Source: Stereum hirsutum FP-91666 SS1 (Eukaryota; Basidiomycota; Agaricomycetes; Russulales; Stereaceae). From it: 64,000 nucleotides of DNA. This document shows, piece after piece, positions 13,801-26,300 of the stretch. The notes under the pieces were generated by a model that saw only the letters and a list, made by a program, of their open reading frames with translations, was not told the origin of the DNA and ran no database searches. The stretch covers positions 661,575 through 725,574 of the forward strand of contig NW_006763140.1 of the NCBI RefSeq assembly GCF_000264905.1, given 5' to 3'. The translations under genes and the position numbers were made by a program. Numbering within the stretch: position 1 is the first letter of the stretch; every line of letters begins with the position of its first letter.

Positions 13801-14436
13801 CATACTGCTATGCGGGAGCATCCACATGCGCCTTCGTATCTCGCCCCACTTCCGCCGAACCCCCATCCAGCGGAACACGCTCAAGGGCATGCTTTCGTAC
13901 CGCCCCCTGGACCACCTCCACAGTCAATGTCTATGTCGCAGCATTCTCCCCCGATGCTCCCTCCATCGTCATCTTCATCGCGCGCGTCACACTCTCAGAT
14001 CCCTCTTCCGCCCCCGCCACATCTAGTCCCCGCACTGCAGTCTAATGCTCAATCCACAGTGGCTGGCGCTCCGCAGGACGACTACTCGCATATTCTGAAC
14101 CCGGCTGTAAGTCCCGGAATGTTGAGAAACAGCGCGGGCGTGTTCGCAGCGACACCTATCAGCGACATGTCAGCATCCGTACCCCCAGGCAAGCTCGATA
14201 TGAAAGCTAGATATGATCCCGGCGCAGGCGGTGCTTACGTGCAGGCGTATACGCACGTTGGAGAGGGAGATATGGAGTACAGTGACGAAGGGTACACTAC
14301 GGACTATAGTGGCGCGTATGATGCCTATCCCAGTGATAATGGAGGTGGTATGGGGTACGAACCTATGCCCGTTTCGGTATATCCGACTGCTGAGCAAAAC
14401 TCGAGCTCTAGCCTGCAATCATGGGCTGGGTACTAG
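7809..14436 (+). CDS. Mediator subunit 25-like VWA-domain protein, Ser/Pro/Gln-rich
   Basis: Five exons: 7809-7991, 8057-8242, 8404-8544, 8830-9652, 11357-14436, giving 1,470 aa. The N-terminal 190 residues resemble the Med25 von Willebrand type A domain: a hydrophobic strand VATLILVENSQPMLNRWPEL, the strand IRHLIVVATSLPADE, then DAWAALADRMHKERINLHVIL. The rest is low complexity (Ser, Pro, Gln, His, Met). It contains a Q-rich segment with VQQLQKLHGLTKRKTFG, a basic PPAKKPKSRRG stretch that could be a nuclear signal, and an Ala/Thr tract. Intron 3 uses a GC donor (AG|GCAAGT at 8545). The exon 4/5 junction crosses a 1,704-bp intron but keeps phase 1, and no stop separates the parts; two genes remain possible. 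Expected role: activator-binding part of nuclear Mediator. The VWA call is moderate and the low-complexity part is unassigned. Confidence 0.6.
9653..11356 (+). other. 1.7-kb intron in the MED25-like gene
   Basis: Donor GTGAGT at 9653, acceptor ATTCAG at 11351-11356, phase 1. The sequence is T-rich on the coding strand and contains a CGCCACA-G-TGTGGCG palindrome at 10647-10661. It is about 30 times longer than the typical intron of this window. No protein similarity was recognised inside it on either strand. Confidence 0.5.
10647..10661. repeat. 15-nt palindrome CGCCACA-G-TGTGGCG
   Basis: Perfect 7-bp arms around one base, inside the long MED25-like intron. The core GCCACAGTGTGGC recurs at 15442-15454. 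Confidence 0.8.
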
Positions 14437-17400
14437 GAAGGTCGTATCTTATCCTCGGTGGAAGATCAGACGTAGAAGATTCCGTGAGTTGTCGTGCTGT
14501 CCTGACTGGCTTGCTAGTGTATTCTCGATTCGTCCGGACCGTTTCTTGATCATCTTTTCTTGAATCACATTTTCTTTCTTGGGGTTTCTACTTTCGGATC
14601 TTAGGTGTCTGGCGTATTCTTATGTTTCTCTGGGTCATCGAATTCTCGGGTTTTATCATCATTCGTGGTCGGATGTCGCATGCTCGTTGCTCTGCTCTGT
14701 CGCCTGTCGCTCGCTTGCTCGTACGTCGTGTCCTTCTTTGCCACTTTGTCATATGCTACATCTACCTTTTTTGTGCTTGTATATCAACTTCTACTTTCAT
14801 ACCCTTCTCACGACCTTTTACGATCACAATTAGTATCTCCGAGGGTATAGTCCTCCCATTGTTTCTTCCTGCCTTTCCCAGTGCCATCGTACGAGGCTCC
14901 ACACTTCATTGGGCACCTCGGGCCTTCTGCTCTCCCGAGAAAAGGTCGGCCAGCTCATTTCTCCGTAGTCTTTCGATTCGCATCCCTGTCATGTACGAAG
15001 AAGATGTAATACGGGGTCGGATAGTGCATCTCCCCATCCTTTGGCAGGTCTATTTACCGCGTACTCTAAAGTACTATACAATTACTGATATACAGTTGAA
15101 CGTGAAAGCCGGCTCACCCTTTCTTGTCAGTATGTACGATCGTGGTAGTCATACTAGCCATTTCTTGGACGTGTACGATAGCGATGTCAGACGTACGCCC
15201 GATTCATTTTGCCGTGCCTCTGGGCGCTACAGAACCATACTTTCCAAATCGCGACGTAGGCCTTTTTGGGCCGCTCCTGTTCTTCGTGCCCGAGCTACTG
15301 TAGTTGTAGAAGAGTAGTGTACGATAAATGAGTGTAGCATAGTCTGTTCTTGCTTATTCGCGTTACTGCTCGATTCCTCTTTCCGGCCCCCTTGCGAATC
15401 CTGAAGGCTACCTGATTGACACCTCGGGGAGGGCTCGGGGTGCCACAGTGTGGCGCAGCGCCGCCCTATAACTGGCTAAGTATCCGCGGCGGATTTGCAG
15501 ATGGCTCTAGACGAGCACGAATCGGGCATTTGGGTGGATAGCGCCTGCGCAGTTGAGTGCGGTCGAAGGGTACCTCGGGGATACATTGTTCGGAGGAGCT
15601 TCAACGTCAACTGAGCGCTGAGAAGTGGCGCATCATCCGGCCGCGTCTAATAAGATGTCAACTGCTCGTCCACCCCGATCCATTTCTGCCTGCTAAAGGC
15701 GTCGCAGCGAAGGAAAGAGGTATGTATGGAAATTGTTAGTACGCCGTATGTGTACAAACAAAGATACAAGTCAAGAAATTAGGAGTACCATACTAGCTGT
15801 CTAATGCACATGCAAAGGCGTCCATACGAGCTCTTCACTCGAATAGAGCATCCGCGGATGTACCATACATAGGTCCCTGCTCGATGCAGCTAGGGAAGAT
15901 CCTGACATTGTGGCGCGCGAGTGGCGTAAAGTAAGATCGAGAACCGGAAGGACTCGGGACGGCCCGGTGCCACTTTGTCCACAACCTGCGCAAGGAGTAG
16001 GTGAGTTCATAATACACAGTAGTCTTTCGTACAGACCTTTGCGTCGACAATTCTTCCTTATACGAGGGCGTGTCCGAGTGGAGATTGTACCTGCTTCCCA
16101 CGCAATAATTTGAAACACCATGATGGACGCTGCCCATTAGCAGTACTAAGTATCCCGCATGGAATTGAACCTGAGTGGAGGGCGCAATTGGTGCGTTAGT
16201 ACGATCGAGGACGATGAATTGATAACACGGCCAACAGGGACAGATTCATAGAATACGAGTTCATTCTGGAACGAATAAGCTGACGTGATGACCAGTTTGG
16301 CTTAGGGCGCGGAAAGTCGAGAGAAACACCACACTGCTACTTGTTTTCCTCGTAGTCGATGAACCCCCGGGTCTTGCGTAACTAGCCTGCGGAGAGTCAG
16401 TTGCAAGTCGAGAGAAAGATAGAGAGAACTGCTCACGCATACTCCTCAGGACAGTTTTAAATGTTAATGCAACAAAAAAACAGACCGTGTTTTGTAGCGC
16501 CCAATTAGAGCGGTGTCTTGGTCTCTTGACCTTGTTTCCGTTCACGGTAAAGAACATCCCGACAGATGATTACGTCGCATCCAAGCTCACTTTCGGAGAA
16601 AGGTTAGGAGCAAGATCAACGAATGAACCTCAACTTACCCTTGCAGTCGTGACTGTGCGCATAGAGAGACCCGGTATAGTCGTGGGTCTTTGCGCCACCA
16701 TACCGCAGCTTGGCAGGTCCTACCAGGCCCTGCTCCGCGCGAACGTTGGTTCAGGGGGACTCAGGGAGACCAGAGGAGGGCAAAGTCGTCACAGGTATAT
16801 GACCGAGCCGCCTGCGCACCAGTGGGTCCGTGTGGTTCGATAGCGTGCGTCGTGAGAAAAGCGTGTACGTGGGCAAGTAAAGAGCTACCAGCAAATTTGC
16901 CTCATGATTCAATGCGCAGGGTCACCACTGTGAGAAAAGTGTCGGGAAGAAAAAGCATAGGGTTGATTCGTATCGAATGAGTGGCGAGGAATGGGCTGGG
17001 CCCAGCAATGAGCGAATAGCGCGAGGGCTGTGGAAGAAAACGCATATAGACTACGGTAGGCATTCAAGTTTGCTCTCGATCTTCGGTCTTATAGTTGGAG
17101 TGACTTGGCCATGCCGGTGGTTACGGCGATACTCTCTCGCATGCAGCCGTGCCTTCTCATGAAACACTTTGAGGGACCACACACATATAAAGTTCCAGCG
17201 TGCGGCCAGTCCTAAGTAAATGAGCAGCGGCGAATCGTGAGAAAACTATGATACCACGAAAGAAAGGTCAAAGGACACTCCTCAATGACCCATACTCCCG
17301 TGATGCATGAGCATGAGGTTCATAGAAGTTGAACCCCGAAGACCCTACTGCTTCGTCGAAGAACGCCGGATTCAGAGGCTCTGGAACTTCGGGCGTCGAA

Positions 17401-17776
17401 AAGGTCAACAAGCGGAATTAGACCCTGTCAAGACTGTGAAGTATCTCCTTTGGAGCGATCTGATAGCACGCGGAAACTAGCGGTACGCGCTTCCAAAGCA
17501 TCAAAGAAAAGTTGCATCGAATACGTACCGTCATTCTTCGAGGTCCTCCAGGCGGAGGCAATGGGGTAATTTACGCAATAACCAGCGAAAGCCCCGCGAC
17601 TACGAATGTTCAAAAATGGACTTGGACAAAGTCCCGCGAACGTAAACAGGAGCACCACGAGGCTCGCAGAGCCGCTCACGCTGGAACGGAAGGACTATTG
17701 ATGCCGCCGAAGAGTCGTCAAAAATAAGATCTATGCTCTCATCAATCTGCCAACATAAACTAAATACAAAAGGTAC
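14437..17776. other. Gene-free stretch after MED25-like gene
   Basis: The first 600 bases are T-rich on the + strand and are probably the MED25-like 3' UTR. The remainder has only short open frames on both strands without recognisable motifs. A 13-nt palindrome lies at 15442-15454. No transposon ends were identified. Confidence 0.45.
15442..15454. repeat. 13-nt palindrome GCCACA-G-TGTGGC
   Basis: Perfect inverted repeat in intergenic DNA. It has the same core as the palindrome in the long MED25-like intron at 10647-10661. Confidence 0.75.
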
Positions 17777-19092
17777 TCATAGGCCGAGTTGCTGCTCCAT
17801 CCGTATCAGGCTGTCGATCGTCTCTAACACTGTCTCTCTCCAGCCCCTATATCGCTTGATACCTAGGATCTGACGAGCGCTACTTGTGTCAAGAGACGCA
17901 CAGGGCTGCGCGTTTGCCTCCTCGTACTTTGGAAGCCGGTGCTGAAGTTGTGGTCTCATTTTGGCAATGAGTTCGATGGCGTCTTGCCATGTAAATGATC
18001 CGCCCGAGATGAGTATCCTTTTAGGCTGCTTCGACGGGGGGGTTTTGAGAGCAAGGACGTGCGCCCGGGCCAAGTCTGAGACGTGGACGAACATGGGCAT
18101 AACGGATGATTGAGTGGAGAGGGAGCGATCTGGAGAACCGCTGATGAGGGCGTATAGGAGGCCGTTGGAGTTGAGGCGCACAAAGCTGTCATTGTCGGTC
18201 ACCTGGCAGTGGCCATACGGTCCGTAGATGAAAGGTGGATGAACTATATGGTATGAAACTTGGTCAGTACCAGACCAATAAGGTAAAGTACGAACTGAAA
18301 ACATACTAGTGGTGACATCCACATCGGGATGCTTGATGTGGAACCGGCGGAGTTCTTGCTCGGCCAATGATTTCGCAACTGCATATGCATCAAAGAGACC
18401 GCGATCCGGATCGAAAGCATCTTCATAGCACTGCGTATTCCAGTCTTCCCGCCATCATGTCAGTTATCAGGGCATCAGAACGCAGAATCGTTCGACAACT
18501 CCAAGACGTACCGTTGACTCCGATGACACGGCGTTTCCAAAAGTCCTCGAACTTTGCCATACACACGATTGATGAAGTCGCGACAATCTTTTTGACGCCT
18601 GCCTTGAGAGCATGCCGAAGGATGTTTTTGGTACCCGAGACCGCTCCCTGAACGTGGCATGAGAATAAGCGGATATATGTGCAAGTGACGGGAACGCACC
18701 TCTAATACCACTTCGGGTGAGCCACCCAAAGGACAACCGACGTGAATGACAGCGCTAACGCCCCTAAAGGCTTCTGTCATGTCACTTGTGGCGAAGTCCG
18801 GCACAATCGCAACCTGAAAACGGTTGCGGTAGGCAGTTCCCGCATAGGCATCTCTAACCTGCTCCGCCTTCCTTGCCGAGCGAGCAGTTCTATACGGAAT
18901 TCAGTTGTTGCACCAGTAGTGACGCAATATGGAAGGGCATACCCTCGGACTAAGTAGCCGGCTTCGAGCAAGTGATGGACAACATGCGAGCCGGTGAAAC
19001 CAGACGCAGAAGTGATCTTGAAGTGATGAAGATATGTTCATGGTATGTCGAATAGCAAGAAACGGGAATGCACATACCAAGACCCAAGACAT
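17777..19092 (-). CDS. Extended SDR NAD(P)-dependent reductase (DFR/Gre2-like)
   Basis: Six exons on the minus strand: 19092-19078, 19016-18943, 18889-18700, 18647-18512, 18444-18307, 18243-17777, giving 339 aa. The fold reads as a Rossmann reductase of the extended SDR group. It has an N-terminal strand and ITSASGFTGSHVVHHLLEAG, then VSAVIHVGCPLGGSP, GVKKIVATSSIVCM, the catalytic YAVAK (Y159, K163) and the substrate-side HPPFIYGPYG. Relatives include dihydroflavonol/cinnamoyl-CoA reductases and yeast Gre2-type carbonyl reductases; the substrate is not predictable. The first glycine of the usual TGxxGxxG loop is serine here (TSASGFTG, residues 7-14). The first exon codes only five residues. 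No signal peptide is present. It stands alone on its strand, between gene-poor flanks. Confidence 0.88.
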
Positions 19093-21669
19093 GGTTACCG
19101 TACCGAGATGGTAACACACAGTTAAGAAGTAAGTGACGAGGTGGGGAAGGAGAGGAATGAAGTTTCGTGGGGGAGAGAAGTCGACAAAGAGGAGGTGATG
19201 GGGCGACCGTCTACGCTGCTCTCATTTACTTTATACCATTTGCACTCAGGCAAGATGGCGGAAGTTCCCATGCAGCGAGCAGCAGGTGCCTGTTTGACAG
19301 GTGGTGGTATTCCGGGCAAATAGACTAGAGCTTAAGCGTCGAAATGGAGTGTGAGAACGTTCTTCACACCACTTCGTAGCGAGCCTGTTTGAAGATTTCA
19401 AAACGGGAACCACGCGGGAAGAACGGTGTCCAAGATGACTTCCTGGGATCGAGCGAGCACCCACCCGAAACTGGACCTCAGCATCATTACGTTCCCACGA
19501 TGAATCTGGAAACCGGGGATCTTTTCCAGGAGCCAATCCCGGTCCCGAGATAAACAAAGTCCTTCGACGTAGAACACAAGCAAACAGGCGCGCGGCGGCA
19601 ACAAGGGGCGAGGGATACTCTGGACCTCTTCATGCTATTCCATGCCACTGAGTAGCTAAGCTCCCATCGTCTACTACCGTGAAAGTACAGCGGGACTGCT
19701 CAAAAGCTGGCCGTGTGCTAGTAATGGAGCAGTGCTTGATTGTGTCCGTCGACGCTGCTCCCCCTAATGCACCACAATCCCGGACTACCGAACAATTGCA
19801 GTCTTGGATAACTGAGCCGAACCTGGATTCATGGTCCATGCACACTCCGTAGAGTATCTGCCACAAGGCTGAGATGATGGGAGCATGAGGGGAGTCTCGA
19901 CACATCGAAGCTTTCTCAAGCCTGGATGAATGGCTCTTTTTTGAGGTATGACGCATAAGCACTACAACTTAGGTTATGAGTGGGTGTATACGGACATATG
20001 GCCAAGTCTGCAGAGAACATATACCTATCCTCGTTATTGGCATTGACGCAGTGACAATCGCGGCCTCTTGACGTAGCCGCGAAGGCAGGAGGTGAGCCCA
20101 GAAAACGAAAAGACATGGCACACCTATAAGCGGCCACTTTACCATACATCAAGCTCTAGCGTTGTGACTCTGGAGCGGCCTCAGCTCATCAAATCTATAG
20201 AAGGATAGATGCATGGCGAGGACGGACGCATTTGGGGTGAAGGGGCCCAGGATGAGGGCAAGTATATGCGCGGGTATTCATGCGTTCATGCCGAGCACCC
20301 GAAACGAATTCAGCAGGAAGGGTGAGGGCTACAGTGCTGATCGCAGCATATGGCAACTCAGACAAACGATAATGACTGATCTGATGATAAGGAGGAGCAT
20401 ACGTGGATCCTACATGTCATCGCATTCAGTTGCAATGTCAAAACACCGAAACAAGAAAAACAGGCGATGCAGAGTTGTTCACTCTGCAAAAGCACAATGA
20501 ATGGAATGGGCCAGCGGTTTCCACGAAGAAGACTTTCTTCCTTTTCTGCCGAGTCGGCGGAGGATGTATCTCACAAACAAGCGTGACACGCACCTTTCAG
20601 GGGATTAATGTCTCACATTGTCTGAATGCGATGGTAACACCCAAGCCATCCGAGCGACTAGCGAGTTGATAGCGAGTAAAGCTGCCGTGTGAACGCTGAG
20701 AAAGTAAACAAATCATCAAGGAGAGACACCATTGCCCTGCGAAGTTTACTGAAGGAGTGGTTGCGGGCTTACCATTCAAAAAAGGTCTTTCACATCGTCC
20801 ACAAAATTTCAAACCTTCAAATGGAATGCATATGGAAGTTGACACCACGAAGATCACCGACGATTGAGTCGCAGGCCGAGAGACCCGGCAGGTGACTATG
20901 TAGGGCCAAACCACATGGGAATCTTGTTCAAAGCGAAGATCGTCAGGGAGGGAGACGAAATTTCCACCGCTCCATGGTTCATCCCCAACAATCTCTCCGC
21001 CTATGCTCCAAATGATGGAATGACTATTGAGAGGCGCCGCATCCCGACCATATGCCTTTACGAGTACCAAGAACTTGAAGCAAAAACGGCCGAGTTTGAA
21101 CAGCGTACACCGATGAGTTCCACTAGTCAGCGCTGTTGGGATCAGAGACAAGAAGAGACGATAGATATAAGGCGTGGTATCGCGCATGCCATTCGCGGAT
21201 AGAGGAGTTGAAACTTGAAAGCTGTGGAATTGGGGACGTCGTCGTCGACAACGCCGTTCACAACGCGTTCCCAACAGCCCGCGCAGTCTGAATCGGAAAG
21301 TCAAATTGAAGCGGAGTCCAAACCATCAAAGCGCCCTCCGCCTTGCAACAAATTTCAACTTTGCGACAACCTAAACTCCTCGTCGTCTTGCCCGACCCAC
21401 ATTACTGTAGACCCACATCATCCGCTGGTTTTTTACACTGAAAGGCTGTCTCAGTGGCTTTATATCGGATATAATGCATCACTGGCTTCGTTCTGCAGCT
21501 ACCCATGCTGCAAACCCCTATCGCCGACCCCTAAATGCAAACGCCGACCCGCCGTCGACCTCTCAATGACGCGTGCATATATTCACGTCTACTCATATAA
21601 AAGCCTGGTTGTACCCTCGCGGGCCTCACATCATCTTGATTCTCAACCACCCCTGTCAACTTTGCTGTC
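19093..21669. other. Gene-free stretch between SDR and AKR genes
   Basis: Contains only unrecognised open frames, the longest about 235 codons on the minus strand at 20597-21304 without any family motif. The right end is the promoter of the aldo-keto reductase gene. Confidence 0.45.
21596..21603 (+). promoter_or_regulatory. TATA box of the aldo-keto reductase gene
   Basis: TATAAAAG located 67 bases before the start codon at 21670, a plausible fungal core-promoter position. Confidence 0.5.
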
Positions 21670-23343
21670 ATGTCTCCACCAGCCAAATTGCTCACACGCA
21701 AGATCGGTAAAGAGGATGTCACAGCGATAGGTACGTGAAGTCCCTTGATCCTCATGAACACGCGTGCATCTAATAAACTTCCTTCCTTTACCCAGGCTAC
21801 GGAGCGATGTCTTATGACCAGGGGACTGAGAACTTTGAGGAGCGCTTGAAGGTGCGAAGACACCATATGTGGGCACATTACCGATGCTCTTCTAATGCAC
21901 AAAAATCCAGATTTTTGATGCAGTGTATGAAAGCGGCTGTACAAACTGGGATACAGCTGATATCTATAGGTTCGTCAATTTATCACGCGCGATCTCAGAT
22001 TGAACGAGCTAATATCGTTTGTGCTTGGGTACAGCGACTCTGAGCTGCTTATCGGCGAATGGTAGGTTGTTTCTCAATATGCATCGAATTTTCGCGGGCT
22101 GATATACTCTCATATATCAGGTTTAAACGTACTGGCAAACGTTCTGAGATCTTCCTCGCCACGAAGTTTGGGTTCTTCCTGCAACCCGACAGACTGATCA
22201 ACGGCGATCCTGAGTATGTGAGAACCGCCGTGGAGAAGTCCTTGAAGCGTCTTGGGACGGACTACATAGACTTACTCTATCTTCACCGGTAAATTATCGT
22301 TGCCAATTCCCGACTGTACTCCGGGCTAATATATAATTTAGGGCTGACCCTACGGTACCAATCGAGGTCAGTTGTCTGCGTCGGCCGTTCGCTGTATCCG
22401 TCAACTCACTGTGAGGTCGCTCATTTCCACAGAAAACTGTGGGTGCAATGGTAGAATTCGTCAAGTATGTATTTTCATGCCTCCGCCCAGTGTTAATGCA
22501 CGCCAGCTCAACAGTCAAACGCATCTCTAAGGTCAGGCAAGGTCAAATATCTCGGTCTCTCCGAAGTCTCCGCCGCAACACTCAGGCGTGCCAACGCCAT
22601 CTACCCGATCTCTGCCGTGCAAGTTGAATACTCACCTTTCACCTTGGACATCGAGGATCCGCAAATTGCATTCCTCGCTGCGGCGAGAGAGCTCAAGATC
22701 CCCATTGTTGCATACAGTCCACTTGGTCGCGGTCTTCTTACAGGCAGATACGTACGTACCGATCTATCCGTCGACTCCAACTTACCTTCGTGCTCTCTGT
22801 TCTACCTGCAACCCTAATGCTGGCCCATTCATATCAATAGAAAGGCCCGAACGACTTTCCCGAGAATGATTTCCGAAGGATTACGGCCCGATACTCGGAG
22901 GAGAACTTTCCCAACATACTTGCTCTCATCGATGATCTGAAAGCAGTCGGAGACAGGCACGGTGCAACTCCCGGTCAAGTCGCGTTGGCGTGGTTGCTAG
23001 CCCAGGGAGACGACATCATCCCTATCCCCGGGACTAGGCAGGTCAAGGTCAGTAACTTTACGCCTTCGTGGTCACGACTGAGTCTGACTCATCATGTCTT
23101 GATCCCGACTTGTATGGTGCAGTATTTGAAGGAGAATATGGCGGCGTTGGACTTGGTTCTCACCCAGGAGGATATTGATGCAGTCAGGAAGGCTGCTTTG
23201 AAGGCTGATAAGGTCAAAGTCGGCGAGAGAGTGAGTCATGTTTTTATTATATATCAACGATATGTATCGGGATTGATGGAAATATTATCTAGTATCCTAT
23301 GGGTATGATTCAGGCCTCGTTTGCAGATACGCCGCCACTGTAG
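21670..23343 (+). CDS. Aldo-keto reductase
   Basis: Eleven exons: 21670-21730, 21796-21851, 21911-21969, 22035-22061, 22121-22288, 22342-22366, 22433-22464, 22532-22751, 22841-23047, 23123-23230, 23293-23343, giving 337 aa. The protein is a complete AKR (beta/alpha)8 barrel using NADPH to reduce carbonyls. The catalytic tetrad is visible: D53 and Y58 in NWDTADIY, K83 in ATKFG, H123 in LLYLHR. Further family blocks are [21 protein letters not shown] and the cofactor-binding [16 protein letters not shown] near the C terminus. It resembles the AKR13/YakC type common in fungi, often pyridoxal- or aldehyde-reducing; the substrate is unknown. Exon 4 is only 27 nt and exon 6 only 25 nt. A TATA box lies 67 bp upstream. 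Confidence 0.93.
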
Positions 23344-26300
23344 GACACAGCGGACAAACACTGTCTAGCTTAACGGCGTGATTAGGGCTTGAATCAGGTT
23401 GTATTTGTACAGTCTGGCAGAGCTGAGAACCTCTGATACTCGTTATAGACAAGGGATGCAATGTAATTGGTAGGAGCGTCCTGAGTCGCCATCGCTTGTC
23501 TTTGTTTCATCAGTATGTGACCACGGACACCTCGTCTGATCCTCGATGAATTCCACATCTATGTCTGTCCTAGTGTTATCGGATACATTGCTAAACATTC
23601 TAGTGGCAACAGTTTGCTGAATGGAATCTTGGCATGGTCTTTTGTTGTATATGTGTGCTTCCTGCGCCACACGGTTCGCATCGGGTGGCACCGGAGCGGC
23701 AGTTGCCATCGGAACATTTCACAAACACCATTCCAAGCAACGTTTAGGAGTGTTTAGGTCGAACTTAGATCGCTTATGAGGACACCACTTGGACACCATG
23801 TCCTTTCGACGATAGTTGATGTTGGCAGGACCTGCCGCCAAAGTCGCTGTTAGAACGATTCGATATAGATATCGCAGCCCCGAATCCTTAGGGACGTTCA
23901 AGTTGTGCCCCGCGGAGACTCCAATCTCAGCTTGCTCTGGCGCTTGCTTCAAGGTGCGCCTTTCTCCATTAAGTGTTATACAGCATTGACCCGCGCTTTA
24001 TGACAGCGGGGAATAAATTACAAGGGTGCGTATGACGGATCACGAAGACAGATCCTTCCAGGTCCTATGGCGCGACGGAACATCTTGAAAGAGCTTAGGA
24101 AGTTCATGCCAATGACTTCGAAGTTTCGCTACGAGCCGCCGTAACCACTTGCCAAAACCTTCTCATATTGTACGCAAGTCAAAGCATCAATACTAGCCTC
24201 CCGCAACCTTCCAATACGTTGGGCAGGTTTCCCAGCCATAACGGGAAGTACTACGCGACACACAACACGCTCTGTCTTTTGACCATACGATAGGTGAAAC
24301 ACTATCCCTTCGTTAATGGTTAGCTATGTCCGAGGCCCGAGACTAACCATAAGGGTCACCCTCAAAGGTTCGTAGGGCCTCGCTATAGCCTACGCACCAA
24401 TGGCGCACTTACTATAGTCCCAGCACAACTTCCTCTGAGGCTCGGATTAATCATCGCACATGCGCGACCCCATGAGCCTCATCGATACTGGCGTCTTAGC
24501 CTTTTCGGTAGTTCTCTCCATACCTACCTACTAATGCAGTAGACGCAACACCGATGACCTTCCATATCTTTTAGGGCCCGTATCTTCATTTCTCGTCGGG
24601 AATATTGAAGGCGTTCAATGTTCCCGAGGACGATCACCCCTTGAGTTTCCAAAACGGTAAAACACCGCATCATTTTGGTTCATCACTCACCACACTTCCT
24701 CCGACACCGTCGAACCCGCCATGCTGACTCGGAATTTCGAAACATTGACGAGCGACATCGTATTCGTTCACGTTCCAAGACAGGAGGCCGTCGTCGTCAA
24801 CTCCGCGAAGGCTGCGGAGGAAACCTTCGATACATGATCCGCTCTCAACTCCGACCATCCATGAATGGAGAGGCCACATTGGTAAATCTTTCGTCCCATG
24901 AGGTGATGTTCTCAGAGGATTCAACCAACCCAGCGCGTTTGCTCCTGCTATCCAACGCTCGATCAGGATGGGCTTCCAAGTCCTTGATAGGTCGGGTACC
25001 GTTAGGTTATTCAGACATCTGGAGGATCCGACAGAGTATATCCCACCAAATACTCCGCTCAGATTCACTCGCCGCATATCCGAGACCTACCCTACCGCTC
25101 GACATGGTCAAGGGGTGCACAAATTAAGTATATCACTGAAGCCGATTAACACCGCTAACGAAGTGAAACATCAAGTTGCCCACTACTCTTACTCCTTTCC
25201 AGCCCGCAAACGTTGTCATTTTATCTTCATGTCTATTAATATGCGAGTTCTCCATTGAAAATCGCATATGGATGTGGTGGGTGACCCCATGGCAGAACGA
25301 TATATTGACAGCACAGAAAAGACAAAGAATACGGTGAGTAACATCGTGTTTTCCGGGGCGTCATGCTGAATATGTTCCCTGTTCGTAAGCTACTAGCAGT
25401 TTTTTCCCCTTAATCCCTCCTGCCAGTGTTGCCCGTGGTAGGGAAGTGCAGGCAATGGGCAGACGAGCTGAAGGATACCAAGTAGCCTCCTTTACTATGT
25501 TACTTCAATCTGACATGGCGAGCTCTATCCATCGACTGAGGTTCTCAGGTGAACTGGCGTGTTCGCTGTGATCACTTCAGACAAACAGTCAATAAATATC
25601 GTCATCAACGGCGAAATATCTTTGGGGCCTGGAAACTCGAGGAACTTGGGCGAAACGGGATGAGAGGATGGATACCAACCATCTAGGTAAGTACGATAGC
25701 CTTGTCGAATACTACATCCACAAGTACGGCGAACGTAGTGAGCTCTCTTTATTGGTTATTTTCTCGCTGACCTCCTCGCTAATACTCGCCATGATCACCT
25801 TGTCCACAGCCCAGTGCTACTGGTCCCCAACCTTCTAGCCATCCACAAGTCGCGCAGGTGACCCGTTCTGGATGGTAGGGCGTCCCTCATGTTGTTTTCG
25901 CACGCGTCTCGCAGAGTATAACGTATCGTCTTCCGAGGAATTCCGAATAACCCGACTACTTCGAACTTGAAAGAACTTCCAGCCTGAATCTTGCACCGTG
26001 TCCATCCCCTATGTAAAGTTTGTGTCATAATGATCCGCGAGGCCGTGGAAACTAGAGCTGGCAAGACTCCGAGGATCGATTTGAATTCTATCGTATAAGG
26101 TTGTAAGTGGGAGGTCAGTAGTATCGTTAGTCCTTATCGAAAGAAATCAGAAAACCACTCCTCACTTTTCTCTTCCCACAACTCGCACTGTAACAAATGC
26201 AAATTCCTGTTCTTCCTCGACTTCGCCCGCAAGGTCGGCAGTGGGAAGCTGAAAAATAAAAATAAAACGCTGGAGCGAACGCGAGAACGAGGAGTTGAGT

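Noticed and set aside
16150..16215. GGTTCAATTCC on the minus strand, suggesting a tRNA
   Set aside because: No cloverleaf can be folded: acceptor and anticodon stems are missing.
20597..21304. 235-codon open frame on the minus strand
   Set aside because: Composition looks random (Cys- and Arg-rich patches), no family motif and no splice partners.
24670..25127. Overlapping open frames on both strands
   Set aside because: Neither protein is recognisable and no exon chain could be built; not enough to call a gene or pseudogene.
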